Source of the DNA: Sulfuriferula thiophila
Lineage (GTDB): Bacteria > Pseudomonadota > Gammaproteobacteria > Burkholderiales > Sulfuriferulaceae
NCBI RefSeq assembly: GCF_003864975.1
Contig: NZ_BHGL01000033.1
Location: forward strand, 116,787-180,786
Reading direction: 5' to 3'
Length of the DNA: 64,000 nucleotides
Under the pieces are notes generated by a model. That model did no database searches and was not told where the DNA came from. It saw only the letters and a list, made by a program, of their open reading frames with translations. Both the position numbers and the translations under genes were made by a program. Shown piece by piece: positions 47,492-56,880 of this stretch (the first letter of the stretch is position 1; each line of letters begins with the position of its first letter).

Positions 47492-49453
47492 TCAAGAGCG
47501 AAATAGCCGGATGACGAAGCGCCAGGGGGCGGCCAGCATGTCTGTTACCGCGCGTATCAGCCAGCGCCGTGCATCGCGGTGCGACATGCGTGATGCGCGC
47601 AATGCCAGATAAAATGCCAGGGAGAAACTCACGGTGAGGTTAATGAAGCCAATTGCCAGCACACCTAATCCGCCCAGCAGGATTTTTAGCCAGGTGACTT
47701 TCCAGCTCAGGGCAAATAAGGCATAAGCGAAATTGGCTGCGCCAAACGCAATATGGCGAATGTCGAGCGGTAACCCGGAAAGATGGCCGAAGGCGGCTAC
47801 CAGACCCAGATACAGACCAAAAAAGAAATTACCGGCGAGTGAACCCAGATGGTTTTCAATATAACGTGTAATCGCGCGCCAGAATCGTCCCCCCAGTATG
47901 CGTGCCGGCCAGCTTAGCAAAGCCAGGCGCTGCGGGATTCTTTCGTAAATGTTTTTATTGTCGTAATAACCGCTGACCACGCCGGATAGAAATAAACCCA
48001 CAGCGGCAATTGCCGCGTATAGCCAATTCATGGGTGTGCTGAGCGAAACCTCGTCAAGCAAGCTGAGCGCTTTGGCGGGCGAAATCGGTTGCCAGTGCCA
48101 GAAATAGCCCGCCACGCTGATCAACGTAAGGGCGGTGATAAATGCAAAAATCAGATTGCCTAATATCGCCATTAACTGACTAAGGAAAACCTGACTGATA
48201 AAGGTTTGCAGTGCTTGAAACTGGCGTGTTTCCGAGCGTAATTGCGATAGCGTTTGTGCCATCCAGCTTGCGGTCATGGCAGGCTGTTTGGTGGCGATGG
48301 TCAGTCCCAGCATGTATATCAGCACGAAGCCGAAAGCATAGTTGAGGCTGACCAGCGCAGCTTCCTGTAACGGCAGGAAATGTGTCTGAGCAATCAGGAT
48401 TTTAAGCATGGCCATGCCTGCGATGATCACCCCGGCACCGGATGCGGCACGGAACATGGCAAATAACGCGGATCGGTTTTCAGCGACGTAGTGCTCGCCC
48501 GTATGTCCGGCATGTTGCGTAATCTGGTACGCAAGTTGCTGGGTCGTGCTGCGTAACAACCTACGTACGCTGTAGCGTTCGCCTGTACTGCGGCTGATGC
48601 TGATAAATAGTTTGATAATCAGATCGAGCTTGGTCAGCCCGGCTGCGTTGAGTATGCGTAACAGCAAGTCCAGCCGGTTCAGTTGTTGTTGCAAGCGTAC
48701 GCGCAAATGGGTGAGTTCTATGCTGGTGCCTTGTTGCGCAGTATGGCGTTCAATACGCGCCAGCACTTCATGACACTGGGCAATAAGCACCTGAGCATGC
48801 GCTATGTCTGGCGTGATGTCGGGGTTAAGTATCTGCTGTGCGATTTCTTCATGCTGGGCAAGAAATGGCGATGCGTGCTGGTGTAATTCCGGATTGATGC
48901 GTAATAATTCCGGCTCCAGGCCACCCGCTGCAACACGGTGCGACAGGCCATTGATGGCTTCGCGATACTCCATGTCTAAACCGGCAATGGCGGGATGGTC
49001 GGGAGTGCATTTGAGCGCAATGAGCAGGCGCCGCCATAAATCAGCATCCACGCCTCTGATCCAGTCGCTGTCGTTAGCAGTGAGTGCATTGTCCAGCCAG
49101 TCGCGTAACGAATCTGGCTGGGGTAATGCCGGTAATAGTTTGTAACGAATACGGCGTGACAGTTCATTGGCAAAACTATGAGTGGGCAGGATGCCGGCAG
49201 ACATCAGTAATTCACCGATCTGTTTGTGGCCAAGCAAACCCAGTAAATGTTCACGTAAACCGTCTGCGTAATCTGGATGACGCTCAATTAGGCCCAATAA
49301 GTCGGCAAGATGACATGTGGCAACGTCAATATCCCCGCTGCGACGTGGTCTGAGCAGGAAAAATAAACGCCAGATTAGAGCGCCGTCTGTATCGGCAGGC
49401 TCACTGGCCATGCGTTTAAGTGCACGTTCTAGGAATTCAGGGGTGTAATCCAT
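47492..49453 (-). CDS. Gcr-family membrane protein ('site-specific recombinase')
   Basis: About 653 residues. The N-terminal half (to about 320) is helical and soluble; the C-terminal half has roughly seven to nine membrane helices. It matches the family annotated as 'site-specific recombinase, Gcr', but I see no serine or tyrosine recombinase active site, and the membrane topology argues against DNA recombination. The ATG at 49453 (MDYTPEF) is chosen; the open frame extends to a GTG at 49507. Confidence 0.8.
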   Translation of the reverse strand: MDYTPEFLERALKRMASEPADTDGALIWRLFFLLRPRRSGDIDVATCHLADLLGLIERHPDYADGLREHLLGLLGHKQIGELLMSAGILPTHSFANELSRRIRYKLLPALPQPDSLRDWLDNALTANDSDWIRGVDADLWRRLLIALKCTPDHPAIAGLDMEYREAINGLSHRVAAGGLEPELLRINPELHQHASPFLAQHEEIAQQILNPDITPDIAHAQVLIAQCHEVLARIERHTAQQGTSIELTHLRVRLQQQLNRLDLLLRILNAAGLTKLDLIIKLFISISRSTGERYSVRRLLRSTTQQLAYQITQHAGHTGEHYVAENRSALFAMFRAASGAGVIIAGMAMLKILIAQTHFLPLQEAALVSLNYAFGFVLIYMLGLTIATKQPAMTASWMAQTLSQLRSETRQFQALQTFISQVFLSQLMAILGNLIFAFITALTLISVAGYFWHWQPISPAKALSLLDEVSLSTPMNWLYAAIAAVGLFLSGVVSGYYDNKNIYERIPQRLALLSWPARILGGRFWRAITRYIENHLGSLAGNFFFGLYLGLVAAFGHLSGLPLDIRHIAFGAANFAYALFALSWKVTWLKILLGGLGVLAIGFINLTVSFSLAFYLALRASRMSHRDARRWLIRAVTDMLAAPWRFVIRLFRS

Positions 49454-49631
49454 GAGATAATTACCAATCGAAAGACTTGGAGAAGATGAGGCAATTGATT
49501 GTAACACCGGCTATTGCTGGTTAACCAATTGCAAGCAGCGTTGAGGCTTTCGTGATGAATGCTGGTCAGCATGGTGTCAGTTGGGCAATGGCATTATCAA
49601 GCTGTGATATTTTAATTTGTGAAGGAAAAAG

Positions 49632-50093
49632 ATGACTAGGATACGACTGCCATTATTGTTGCTTACCTGTTTGGCATTAGCATCTTGTGGGCACAGTGAA
49701 GTTGATACCCATCAAGGGCAGCCTGTCACCAAGCGCAAGCTGGTATTCAAGGAAATACTGCGTACTTTTGAACCTATGGGATTGATGGTGCGTGGACGCG
49801 ACCCGTATGACAAGGCAGAGTTGCTGAAGCATGCCGTTGCACTGCAAACGCTCAGTACACAACCCTGGCAATATTTCACGCCGGACAGTAATTATTCGCC
49901 TACGCGTGCCAAACCGGATGTATGGGGCAAACCCGTGGAATTCAAACAGGCGCAACAGAAATTTATCGCTGCAACGACGAAGCTGGCGGACTCAGCCAAA
50001 ACGGGTGATCTGGATGTGATACGTCATGACTTCGGCGCTGTAGAAGATAGTTGTAAGGCTTGCCATCAACAGTTCCGCGGCATCCCCCATTAG
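49632..50093 (+). CDS. cytochrome c' lipoprotein
   Basis: 153 residues with a lipobox LASC (Cys19), a four-helix-bundle body and a C-terminal haem site CKACH (Cys141, Cys144, His145), the layout of cytochrome c'. These bind nitric oxide and may protect against it or carry electrons. Anchoring by lipid is less common than a free periplasmic form. It precedes a small membrane protein by 9 bases. Confidence 0.88.
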   Translation: MTRIRLPLLLLTCLALASCGHSEVDTHQGQPVTKRKLVFKEILRTFEPMGLMVRGRDPYDKAELLKHAVALQTLSTQPWQYFTPDSNYSPTRAKPDVWGKPVEFKQAQQKFIAATTKLADSAKTGDLDVIRHDFGAVEDSCKACHQQFRGIPH

Positions 50094-50102
50094 GAACCCT
50101 GG

Positions 50103-50333
50103 GTGCTCGATTTTGTCCTGTCTACCCTTGCCTTCTTTGCCGCTGCGTTCTGGATCAGGCGTTATCTGGATGAGCAGGGCATCAATCACGGCATGACCAG
50201 GAATACACTGATCTTCGTGCTGGCGACGGTCGTGTCGCTGGCAGTATCGGCTATCGTTGATCAGTTTGAAGACAAGCCGCCAGCAGACCAGCATGGTGAG
50301 GTCAGCCAGTTGCTTAAGCAGTTGGCGCAATAA
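50103..50333 (+). CDS. small two-helix membrane protein
   Basis: 76 residues starting at GTG 50103, with membrane segments at about 3-19 and 34-54 and a charged tail. No family recognised. It follows the cytochrome c' gene closely and may be co-transcribed. It ends 6 bases from the yaeQ stop on the opposite strand. Confidence 0.6.
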   Translation: MLDFVLSTLAFFAAAFWIRRYLDEQGINHGMTRNTLIFVLATVVSLAVSAIVDQFEDKPPADQHGEVSQLLKQLAQ

Positions 50334-50339
50334 TTCCGT

Positions 50340-50897
50340 TCAATAGTTTTTGTCGGCCGGATTTTTTACGGTAATCAATGGGATTTCAACAGCATCGCTC
50401 TGACTGGCCAGCCAAATCTGGCCTTCCTGCAGGGTAAAGGTCAACTGCATATTGCGTTCAGCCAGCTTGGCCATAGCGCGGCTGGTTTCTACCGGGATGT
50501 TGTACACGCCCAGATTGTTGATCTTCCCCAGTTTGCTGCTCGCCTGATCCCACCACATATCGGCAGTGCGCCCGCCATAATTGTAGATATACACGTGGTT
50601 GGCGCGGCCACAGGCCTTGCGTACCATTTTCTCATCCGGCAGCCCTACATCGATCCAGGTTTCTATCGCTCCGGTTAAATCCTTGTGCCACAGATCGGGT
50701 TCGTCATCGTTGCTGATGCCGTTGGCAAAGTTCAGTGCGTCGTTGGCATGCAGTGCAAAAGCCAGTAAGCGCACCATCATCCGGTCGTCGGTTTCCGAGG
50801 GGTGGCGGGCAATGGTCAGCGTGTGATCCTGGTAATAATGCTGATCCATGTTGGCAATTTGCAGCTCGGCTTTGAAAATGGTGGATTTAAGTGCCAT
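50340..50897 (-). CDS. yaeQ: YaeQ family protein
   Basis: 185 residues with the YaeQ start ALKSTIFKAELQIANMD and the PDE-like core DEPDLWHKDL. The fold is a PD-(D/E)XK nuclease-like barrel; the cellular role is not settled, earlier proposals linking it to transcription elongation. It shares a strand with the cytochrome b gene, 5 bases downstream of it. Confidence 0.9.
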   Translation of the reverse strand: MALKSTIFKAELQIANMDQHYYQDHTLTIARHPSETDDRMMVRLLAFALHANDALNFANGISNDDEPDLWHKDLTGAIETWIDVGLPDEKMVRKACGRANHVYIYNYGGRTADMWWDQASSKLGKINNLGVYNIPVETSRAMAKLAERNMQLTFTLQEGQIWLASQSDAVEIPLITVKNPADKNY

Positions 50898-50902
50898 GAG
50901 GG

Positions 50903-51580
50903 TTAACTGTAGATGACCAGCGCCGCAACACCGGTGGCGATCACGACCAGTATGGCCAGGGCGCGCCAGTTGCTGACAAAGTGCAGGTTCGCGCTAGGAA
51001 CAGTATTGGGCAGGGATTTATAACCGGTGATCATGGTGACGATCAGGTTGTTGTGTTTGAAAAACCGGTAAAACAGCACAGCGGCAATATGGAGCCCGAC
51101 TATGGTCAACAGCACATTAAATGCGGCACCATGAATTTCACTGATGGTGCTGCTTATGTCCTGTCCCACCCAATGTACCAGCGGCCCACCGATCAACAAT
51201 TCATCATTGTAAGAAAATAAACCAGTCAAGGCCTGAAATGCCAGCAGTGCGAGCATGGTAATGACTGCCCAGCCACCCAGCGGGTTATGGCCCAGGTAAT
51301 GGCTGGGACGTGGTTTCAGCAGGGTCGTGGCGTAAGCAAGGGTAGGTCGCAGTCCGGTGACGAACTGGGTAAAACGCGCAGTGCCACTGCCAGAAAATCC
51401 CCACACTACGCGGAACAGTACCAGCGTAAGCATGACATAGCCGGCATACAGGTGAACTTGCATTGCGTCATCGAACAGTTCGACGCTTGCCCAGGAAACG
51501 GCAAAACAGATTACCAGACTCCAGTGAAATAAGCGTACAGGTAAATCCCATACTTTGATGGATTGATTAATGGTGTTCAT
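50903..51580 (-). CDS. di-haem cytochrome b561-type membrane protein
   Basis: 225 residues with five membrane helices and histidines in RLFHWSLV (helix 1), QVHLYAGY (helix 2), and GLHIAAVLFYRF (helix 4), the pattern of prokaryotic cytochrome b561 (Ni/Fe-hydrogenase-type). It would carry electrons across the membrane, perhaps to the cytochrome c' encoded on the other strand; this pairing is inference. Confidence 0.85.
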   Translation of the reverse strand: MNTINQSIKVWDLPVRLFHWSLVICFAVSWASVELFDDAMQVHLYAGYVMLTLVLFRVVWGFSGSGTARFTQFVTGLRPTLAYATTLLKPRPSHYLGHNPLGGWAVITMLALLAFQALTGLFSYNDELLIGGPLVHWVGQDISSTISEIHGAAFNVLLTIVGLHIAAVLFYRFFKHNNLIVTMITGYKSLPNTVPSANLHFVSNWRALAILVVIATGVAALVIYS

Positions 51581-51631
51581 GGGTAAGCGATAACCTGAAT
51601 AAGCAAGATGTGTAATTATAATGCAACAAAG

Positions 51632-53116
51632 TCAGCTGACTGCATTGATAGTGAATTTATAACCGACTTGTTTCCAGGCGCGGCTTTCATCAGACAATGC
51701 AGTGGTGGTCAGCGGGTTGGCAGCCAGCCAGTCTTCGCTCAGTTGCAGTTGTGCAGCGTTCGGCCCGAATGACAGGGTGAATTGCCCCAGATCAATGGGG
51801 CTGCGGCTACGACAGAACAGTACGGCAAGGCGCAGGATAAATACCATAGGCTGCAGTGTGGCCGGAATCTGGGTGGTGTCGCCGAGCTTATCCAGTCCGC
51901 CGCGCTGAGTGCGCACCAGCAAGGCGATGCGCGCCTGATCTTTTTGCGAAAATCCGGGCATGTCGGCATGTGCCAGGATGTAGGCGCCATGTTTGTGATA
52001 GCCGGAGTGGGCGATGGAAATGCCTATCTCGTGCAATTGCGCAGCCCACAGCAGGTAGGGTTTGAGTTCATGCGCGGCGGAAAGCTCGTGTTCGATCTGT
52101 TTGAATAGCTGGGTAGCAATGTCAGCGACACGCCGCGCCTGTTTGTGATCCACATGATAGCGGCGCATGAATTGACTCACCGTGGCAGCACGCATGTCGC
52201 GATGATGGAAGCGCCCGAGCAAATCGTACAGTACCCCTTCCCGCAATGCGCCGTCGGTAATGGTCATTTTTTCAATGCCAAATTCGGCAAAAATCCCGCT
52301 CATGACTGCAACGCCGCCTGCGAATACCGGTTTGCGGTCGGCTTTCATGCCGGGCAGGTCGAGCTTGCCCTGGTTGCCGATCATGATCATGTGTTCGCGC
52401 AAGAGTTCGAGACCTTCACGGGTGATGCCCTGGTCAGCCCAGCCATTCAGCACCAGTACGTCGCTGATGACCCGTGCTGTGCCGCTGGAGCCAACGGCTT
52501 CCTGCCATTTGCCGGCATAGCTGGTGGCGATGGTCTGTGCTTCGGCACGCGCCACCAGGATGGCTTGGGCCAGATTGGTTTTGTTGATTTGCCCGTCTGC
52601 AAAAAATCGCTGGGTAAAGCTGACGCAACCCAGATGCAGGCTTTCCATCAATTGCGGGGTCATGCCTTCACCGATGACGCACTCGGTGGAGCCGCCACCG
52701 ATGTCGATGATAAGGCGTGGGTGTTCGGCTGCGGGCAGGCTGTGGGCAACACCGATATAGACCAGCCGTGCTTCTTCACGACCGGCAATGATTTCTATCG
52801 GATAGCCCAGTATGGCCTCAGCCTGCTGCAGAAATTCTGCGCTGTTTTCCGCGACGCGCAGTGCGCTGGTGCCGACACAGCGCACTGCGCCCTGCGGCAA
52901 GCCACGCAGGCGTTCGCTAAAGCGGTTGAGGCAGGCCAGACCACGTTCCTGTGAAGCACGATCCAGTTTTTTATCGTCACCGATCCCGGCAGTCAGACGT
53001 ACCGGTTCCTTGAGGGTATCCAGCGGATAGATCTGGTCGTCGACAACACGGGCGACCTGGAGTTTAAAACTGTTGGAACCGAGATCCACAGCTGCGAGTG
53101 TGGTGTATTCATTCAT
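51632..53116 (-). CDS. ppx: exopolyphosphatase (Ppx/GppA family)
   Basis: 494 residues. The N-terminal actin-like ATPase fold starts AAVDLGSNSFKLQVARV and the second phosphate loop DIGGGSTECVIG is intact; a C-terminal HD-like helical region follows. It releases phosphate from the ends of polyphosphate, or hydrolyses pppGpp; the two cannot be told apart here. No ppk gene adjoins. Confidence 0.94.
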   Translation of the reverse strand: MNEYTTLAAVDLGSNSFKLQVARVVDDQIYPLDTLKEPVRLTAGIGDDKKLDRASQERGLACLNRFSERLRGLPQGAVRCVGTSALRVAENSAEFLQQAEAILGYPIEIIAGREEARLVYIGVAHSLPAAEHPRLIIDIGGGSTECVIGEGMTPQLMESLHLGCVSFTQRFFADGQINKTNLAQAILVARAEAQTIATSYAGKWQEAVGSSGTARVISDVLVLNGWADQGITREGLELLREHMIMIGNQGKLDLPGMKADRKPVFAGGVAVMSGIFAEFGIEKMTITDGALREGVLYDLLGRFHHRDMRAATVSQFMRRYHVDHKQARRVADIATQLFKQIEHELSAAHELKPYLLWAAQLHEIGISIAHSGYHKHGAYILAHADMPGFSQKDQARIALLVRTQRGGLDKLGDTTQIPATLQPMVFILRLAVLFCRSRSPIDLGQFTLSFGPNAAQLQLSEDWLAANPLTTTALSDESRAWKQVGYKFTINAVS

Positions 53117-53121
53117 AACAA

Positions 53122-54351
53122 TTAGCCGAAAAAGAAGTAAGTCACGGCGATAGCGGCGATCAGACCGCCCAGATCAGCGATCAGGCCGCAGGTGACTGCA
53201 TGGCGTACGCGCTGGATACCGACTGCGCCAAAATACACGGCGAGGACATAAAATGTGGTTTCCGTGCTGCCCTGGATCACGGCAGCGAGTCGACCGGCGA
53301 ATGAGTCGGCGCCAAAGGTGTGCATGGTGTCTATCATCATGGCACGCGAGCCGCTGCCGGAGAGCGGTTTCATTAATGCGGTAGGCAATGCATCGACAAA
53401 ACGGGTGTCCCAGCCGAGCAGGATGACAATATGACGTATGCCGTTCATGGCCAGGTCTAACGCACCGCTGGCCCGAAACACAGCAATCGCGACCAGCATG
53501 GCGACAAGATAGGGAATGATGGTGATGGCGGTGTGAAAACCTTCTTTTGCGCCTTCGATAAAAGCCTCGTAGGCGTTAATTTTTTTAATGGCCGCTGCGC
53601 CGATGAAGGCGGTAATCAGCCCGAACAGCAGGAAATTGCTGACCAGCCCTGATTGTCGCACCATTTCGCTGGCAGGTAATTGCGCAAAATAGGCAACCAG
53701 CCCGAATACCAGAGCGCTAATGGCTGCCAGATAACTCAGCACTACTTTATCCAGTAAATTGATGCGCTGAAAAAATGCGGTGGCCAGCAAGCCCGCCATG
53801 GTCGAGCAGTAAGTGGCGATGAGGATGGGGATAAAGACATCCGTTGGGTCATGCGCACCGGCCTGGGCGCGATAGGTGAAGATGGTAACAGGCAGTAGCG
53901 TGACCGATGAGGCGTTGATAACCAGAAACAGTATCTGTGCGTTGGAGGCAGTGGTTTTGTCGGGATTGAGTGTTTGCAGTTCCTGCATGGCCTTGATGCC
54001 GATAGGCGTGGCGGCATTATCCAGTCCCAGCATGTTGGCAGCCATGTTCATGGTGATGGCGCCGAGCGCGGGATGATTGGCCGGTACGTCAGGAAACAGG
54101 CGGCGGAACAGCGGGTTCATCAGCCAGGTCAGGCCTTGCAGGAAACCGGCGCGTTCGCCGATACGCATGATACCCAGCCACAAAGCCATAATACCCACCA
54201 GACCAAGCGCAATCTCGAACGCAGATTTGGCCGCGCCGAAGGTCGCCTGCATGATCAGGCTGTAGCTGTCAGCGTGGCCGAGTACCAGCCAGTTATAGCT
54301 GGCAAAGCCAAAAGCAATAAGGAAAAAACTGACCCAGATAAAATTCAGCAT
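53122..54351 (-). CDS. nucleoside-recognition membrane protein, SpmA-SpmB fusion
   Basis: 409 residues with two 'gate' (nucleoside recognition) domains in series, corresponding to the separate Bacillus spore-maturation proteins SpmA (about 1-200) and SpmB (about 215-409). About ten membrane helices are visible, with the repeated MNMAANMLGLDNAATPIG motif in the first half. The fused form is common in Gram-negatives that do not sporulate; its transported ligand is unknown. Five bases separate it from ppx. Confidence 0.85.
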   Translation of the reverse strand: MLNFIWVSFFLIAFGFASYNWLVLGHADSYSLIMQATFGAAKSAFEIALGLVGIMALWLGIMRIGERAGFLQGLTWLMNPLFRRLFPDVPANHPALGAITMNMAANMLGLDNAATPIGIKAMQELQTLNPDKTTASNAQILFLVINASSVTLLPVTIFTYRAQAGAHDPTDVFIPILIATYCSTMAGLLATAFFQRINLLDKVVLSYLAAISALVFGLVAYFAQLPASEMVRQSGLVSNFLLFGLITAFIGAAAIKKINAYEAFIEGAKEGFHTAITIIPYLVAMLVAIAVFRASGALDLAMNGIRHIVILLGWDTRFVDALPTALMKPLSGSGSRAMMIDTMHTFGADSFAGRLAAVIQGSTETTFYVLAVYFGAVGIQRVRHAVTCGLIADLGGLIAAIAVTYFFFG

Positions 54352-54359
54352 GCTTGGCG

Positions 54360-55274
54360 TTAGCCGGCCTGTTTGGCGAGTGCCATCAGTAGCAATAACA
54401 GCAGCCAGATGGTAAGTGCGCGCCAGTTAAGGCTGATGGCGCTATTGATGTAGCTGCTATCCACTTCATCACCCAGCCCCAGTTCTGGTCGCCAGGTCTC
54501 ACCTTGCACCAGTTTAAGCGGCATGCCTAATTTTATCCCCAAGGCACCCGCTGCGCTGGCGAGCAGCACGCCCTGATTGTGATCAGCCCAGTCTGCCGCC
54601 TGGCTGCGCCAGCAATACAGGGCGTCTTCAAAATTACCGGCAATGGCAAAGCTTAATGCGGTTATGCGCGTCGGCAGCCAATCCAGAATATGTAACATGC
54701 GTTGTGCAAAGTGAGCAAATTCGCCGAGTGTGGCGATGTGCCATTGTTCGGCGATGATGTTGGTTAAGCGATACAGCACAGCGCCGACCGGGCCTAGTGG
54801 CGCGAGCAGGACAAACCAGAAAATCACGCCAAATAAATGGCGCAGCGCATCGCTGAACAGCGACTCCATGCCCGAACGTAACAGGGCATCGGTTGTCGCC
54901 GGCACATTGTCGCTACCGCGCCATTGTGCGTATAAACCTTGTGCACGGGGTACATCGTTTTCGGCAAGAGCGCGATTGACGGATGCGGCAGCAAGGGTGC
55001 AGGTTTTAAAGCGTATGCTTAAATAAAGCACGGCGATGTTCCAGAACCAGGCCAGCCATAAGCTGATGGAAGCCAGCGTGAAATAGATCAGGCTGACGAT
55101 AATCACTGGCGGCAGGATGGCAACTGACCAGGCGATAATGCCATGCTGGGTTGTGCCGGCATTGAAATGGTGGGCCAGATGCTGCAGCGGGCGCGTGAGT
55201 TTAGCTGACCATGGTTGTGCCAGTGGCCGGAAGTGTTCCAGTAAGAGAGCGGCTAGTATGGCAAAAAATGTCAT
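54360..55274 (-). CDS. CobD/CbiB-family membrane protein
   Basis: 304 residues with four or five membrane helices and the WR..QAADWADHNQGVLLASAAGALGIKLG segment conserved in CobD/CbiB. True CobD attaches aminopropanol to cobyric acid, but no other cobalamin genes are nearby, so it may be a related protein with another role. It ends 8 bases before the SpmAB fusion. Confidence 0.85.
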   Translation of the reverse strand: MTFFAILAALLLEHFRPLAQPWSAKLTRPLQHLAHHFNAGTTQHGIIAWSVAILPPVIIVSLIYFTLASISLWLAWFWNIAVLYLSIRFKTCTLAAASVNRALAENDVPRAQGLYAQWRGSDNVPATTDALLRSGMESLFSDALRHLFGVIFWFVLLAPLGPVGAVLYRLTNIIAEQWHIATLGEFAHFAQRMLHILDWLPTRITALSFAIAGNFEDALYCWRSQAADWADHNQGVLLASAAGALGIKLGMPLKLVQGETWRPELGLGDEVDSSYINSAISLNWRALTIWLLLLLLMALAKQAG

Positions 55275-55288
55275 CGCCTCAACCTGTA

Positions 55289-55867
55289 TTAGTTAGGGGT
55301 ATCCACTGTCAACACACCCATTTGATTAATGGTGGAACCAGCGGTGTAGATTTCTACCGATGGCATTTGTATATCTTTACCCTTGGGTTTCAGGTAATCA
55401 TGCAGGCCTTGATAGGCCATGCCCGGAGCCAGTAACATACTGGCCTGTACCTCGGCGCGCAGTACCTGCCGGGCAGGCAGGTCATCGGTCTTGATCGGTT
55501 CCTTGACCTGGGCGGTGGGCGCTACCAGGTAACCGATGCGTGCGTGCTGGTCATGTTTTTTGGTGGTGCGCGGGTCGGCATAGAGGATGGTAATCGACTT
55601 GCCTGGTTCCACCTTCTGAGCGCGTAATGCGGCAAACACCTTTTGCTGGACATCGGACAGATTGCCGTAATCACCATAATATTCAGTATAGGCGTAGTGC
55701 AATGGCTCGCTTTGCACTTCTTGCACATTGGCGTGATTAAAACCACCCCACCACCAGAATGTCAGTAGTATGGGTAATACAAATGCAAAAACAAACGCCA
55801 GCCAGTTTTTCTTGATCAAGGTAAATTCCCGGTAAATAAGCAAATTAATACGGTGGGAAGATACCAT
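55289..55867 (-). CDS. membrane-anchored GyrI-like domain protein
   Basis: 192 residues: one membrane helix at about 24-44, then a GyrI-like small-molecule-binding domain (about 60-190) with IGYLVAP, LPARQVLRAEVQ and PSVEIYTAG. The layout, a helix followed by a GyrI-like domain, is like that of TEX264-type proteins. GyrI domains bind small ligands or inhibit gyrase; the role of the anchored form is unknown. ATG at 55867 has no clear Shine-Dalgarno. Confidence 0.75.
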   Translation of the reverse strand: MVSSHRINLLIYREFTLIKKNWLAFVFAFVLPILLTFWWWGGFNHANVQEVQSEPLHYAYTEYYGDYGNLSDVQQKVFAALRAQKVEPGKSITILYADPRTTKKHDQHARIGYLVAPTAQVKEPIKTDDLPARQVLRAEVQASMLLAPGMAYQGLHDYLKPKGKDIQMPSVEIYTAGSTINQMGVLTVDTPN

Positions 55868-55923
55868 ACCAAGGTAAGGCTTGTCGCGGTTACAATGTCA
55901 AAACAAACAATAAACGGAGGTTG

Positions 55924-56880
55924 ATGATGTTGGCAAAATTATTCGTAGTAATGTGTGTTTTCTGGTCTGGCTGGGTGCAGGCGGCTGAATATGCGGCCGT
56001 GAGTGTGCCTATGGTGCCGATTAAGGTGGGCAAGCATAGCTACTATGTGCAAGGCATGGCCGGTGCGGCTTCTTCGGAAAATCAGGGCTATATGTCGAAC
56101 GCAGGATTCGTGGTGACCAAAGATTCGGTACTGGTATTCGATACGCTGGGTACGCCATCGCTGGCTGCCGAGCTGGTTAAACAGATACGCAAAATTACAC
56201 CGTTACCTATCAAACGGGTGATCATCAGTCATTTTCATGCGGACCATTACTATGGCCTGCAGGTGTTCAAGGAACTGGGTGCCGAGTCCTGGGCGCATAA
56301 GAACGGCCAGGGTGCGGTGGATTCCGACGCTGCGGCAGAGCGTCTGGCGCAACGTCGCGAGACTTTGTTCCCATGGGTGGATGAAAATACCAGGCTGTTA
56401 CCGGCTGACAAATGGCTGGATGGTGATACCGATTTTGAAATGGGCGGCCTGCATTTTCAGTTGCGTTTTGTTGGCCCTGCCCACTCAGCGGAAGATATGG
56501 CGATGCTGGTCAAGGAAGATGGCGTGCTTTATACCGGTGATCTGGTGTTCCGCGGGCGGGTACCGTTTGTCGGCGATGCTGACAGCAAAGCCTGGCTGGC
56601 AGATTTGCAAAAGCTGGTTGCGCTCAAGCCGCGGGTGATGGTGGCCGGGCATGGTGCAGCTTCGGTAAAACCCCAGGCGGATTTGAAATTTACCCGTGAT
56701 TACCTGACGTTTTTGCGCAAAACCATGGGCCAGGCTGTGGCAGATCTGGTGCCGTTCGATGAGGCCTATGCGCATACCGACTGGAGCAAGTATGCCAAAT
56801 TGCCGGCATTTGAACAGGCTAATCGTCCAAATGCCTACAACACCTATTTGTTGATGGAAAAAGAGTCACTCGCGCAATGA
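55924..56880 (+). CDS. exported metallo-beta-lactamase-fold hydrolase, SoxH-like
   Basis: 318 residues with a signal peptide ending near VQA (about residue 20) and a complete zinc site: HFHADH at 103-108, GPAHSAED, YTGDLVFRGR and AGHGAAS. It resembles the SoxH/quinoprotein-relay group of periplasmic hydrolases, whose substrates are not firmly known. A GGAGG ribosome site precedes two adjacent ATGs (55924, 55927). It overlaps the secretin-like gene by ATGA. Confidence 0.88.
   Translation: MMLAKLFVVMCVFWSGWVQAAEYAAVSVPMVPIKVGKHSYYVQGMAGAASSENQGYMSNAGFVVTKDSVLVFDTLGTPSLAAELVKQIRKITPLPIKRVIISHFHADHYYGLQVFKELGAESWAHKNGQGAVDSDAAAERLAQRRETLFPWVDENTRLLPADKWLDGDTDFEMGGLHFQLRFVGPAHSAEDMAMLVKEDGVLYTGDLVFRGRVPFVGDADSKAWLADLQKLVALKPRVMVAGHGAASVKPQADLKFTRDYLTFLRKTMGQAVADLVPFDEAYAHTDWSKYAKLPAFEQANRPNAYNTYLLMEKESLAQ

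Noticed and set aside
47492-49453. Gcr-type gene as evidence of a mobile element
   Set aside because: Membrane-protein topology, housekeeping neighbours and no att sites or other mobility genes.
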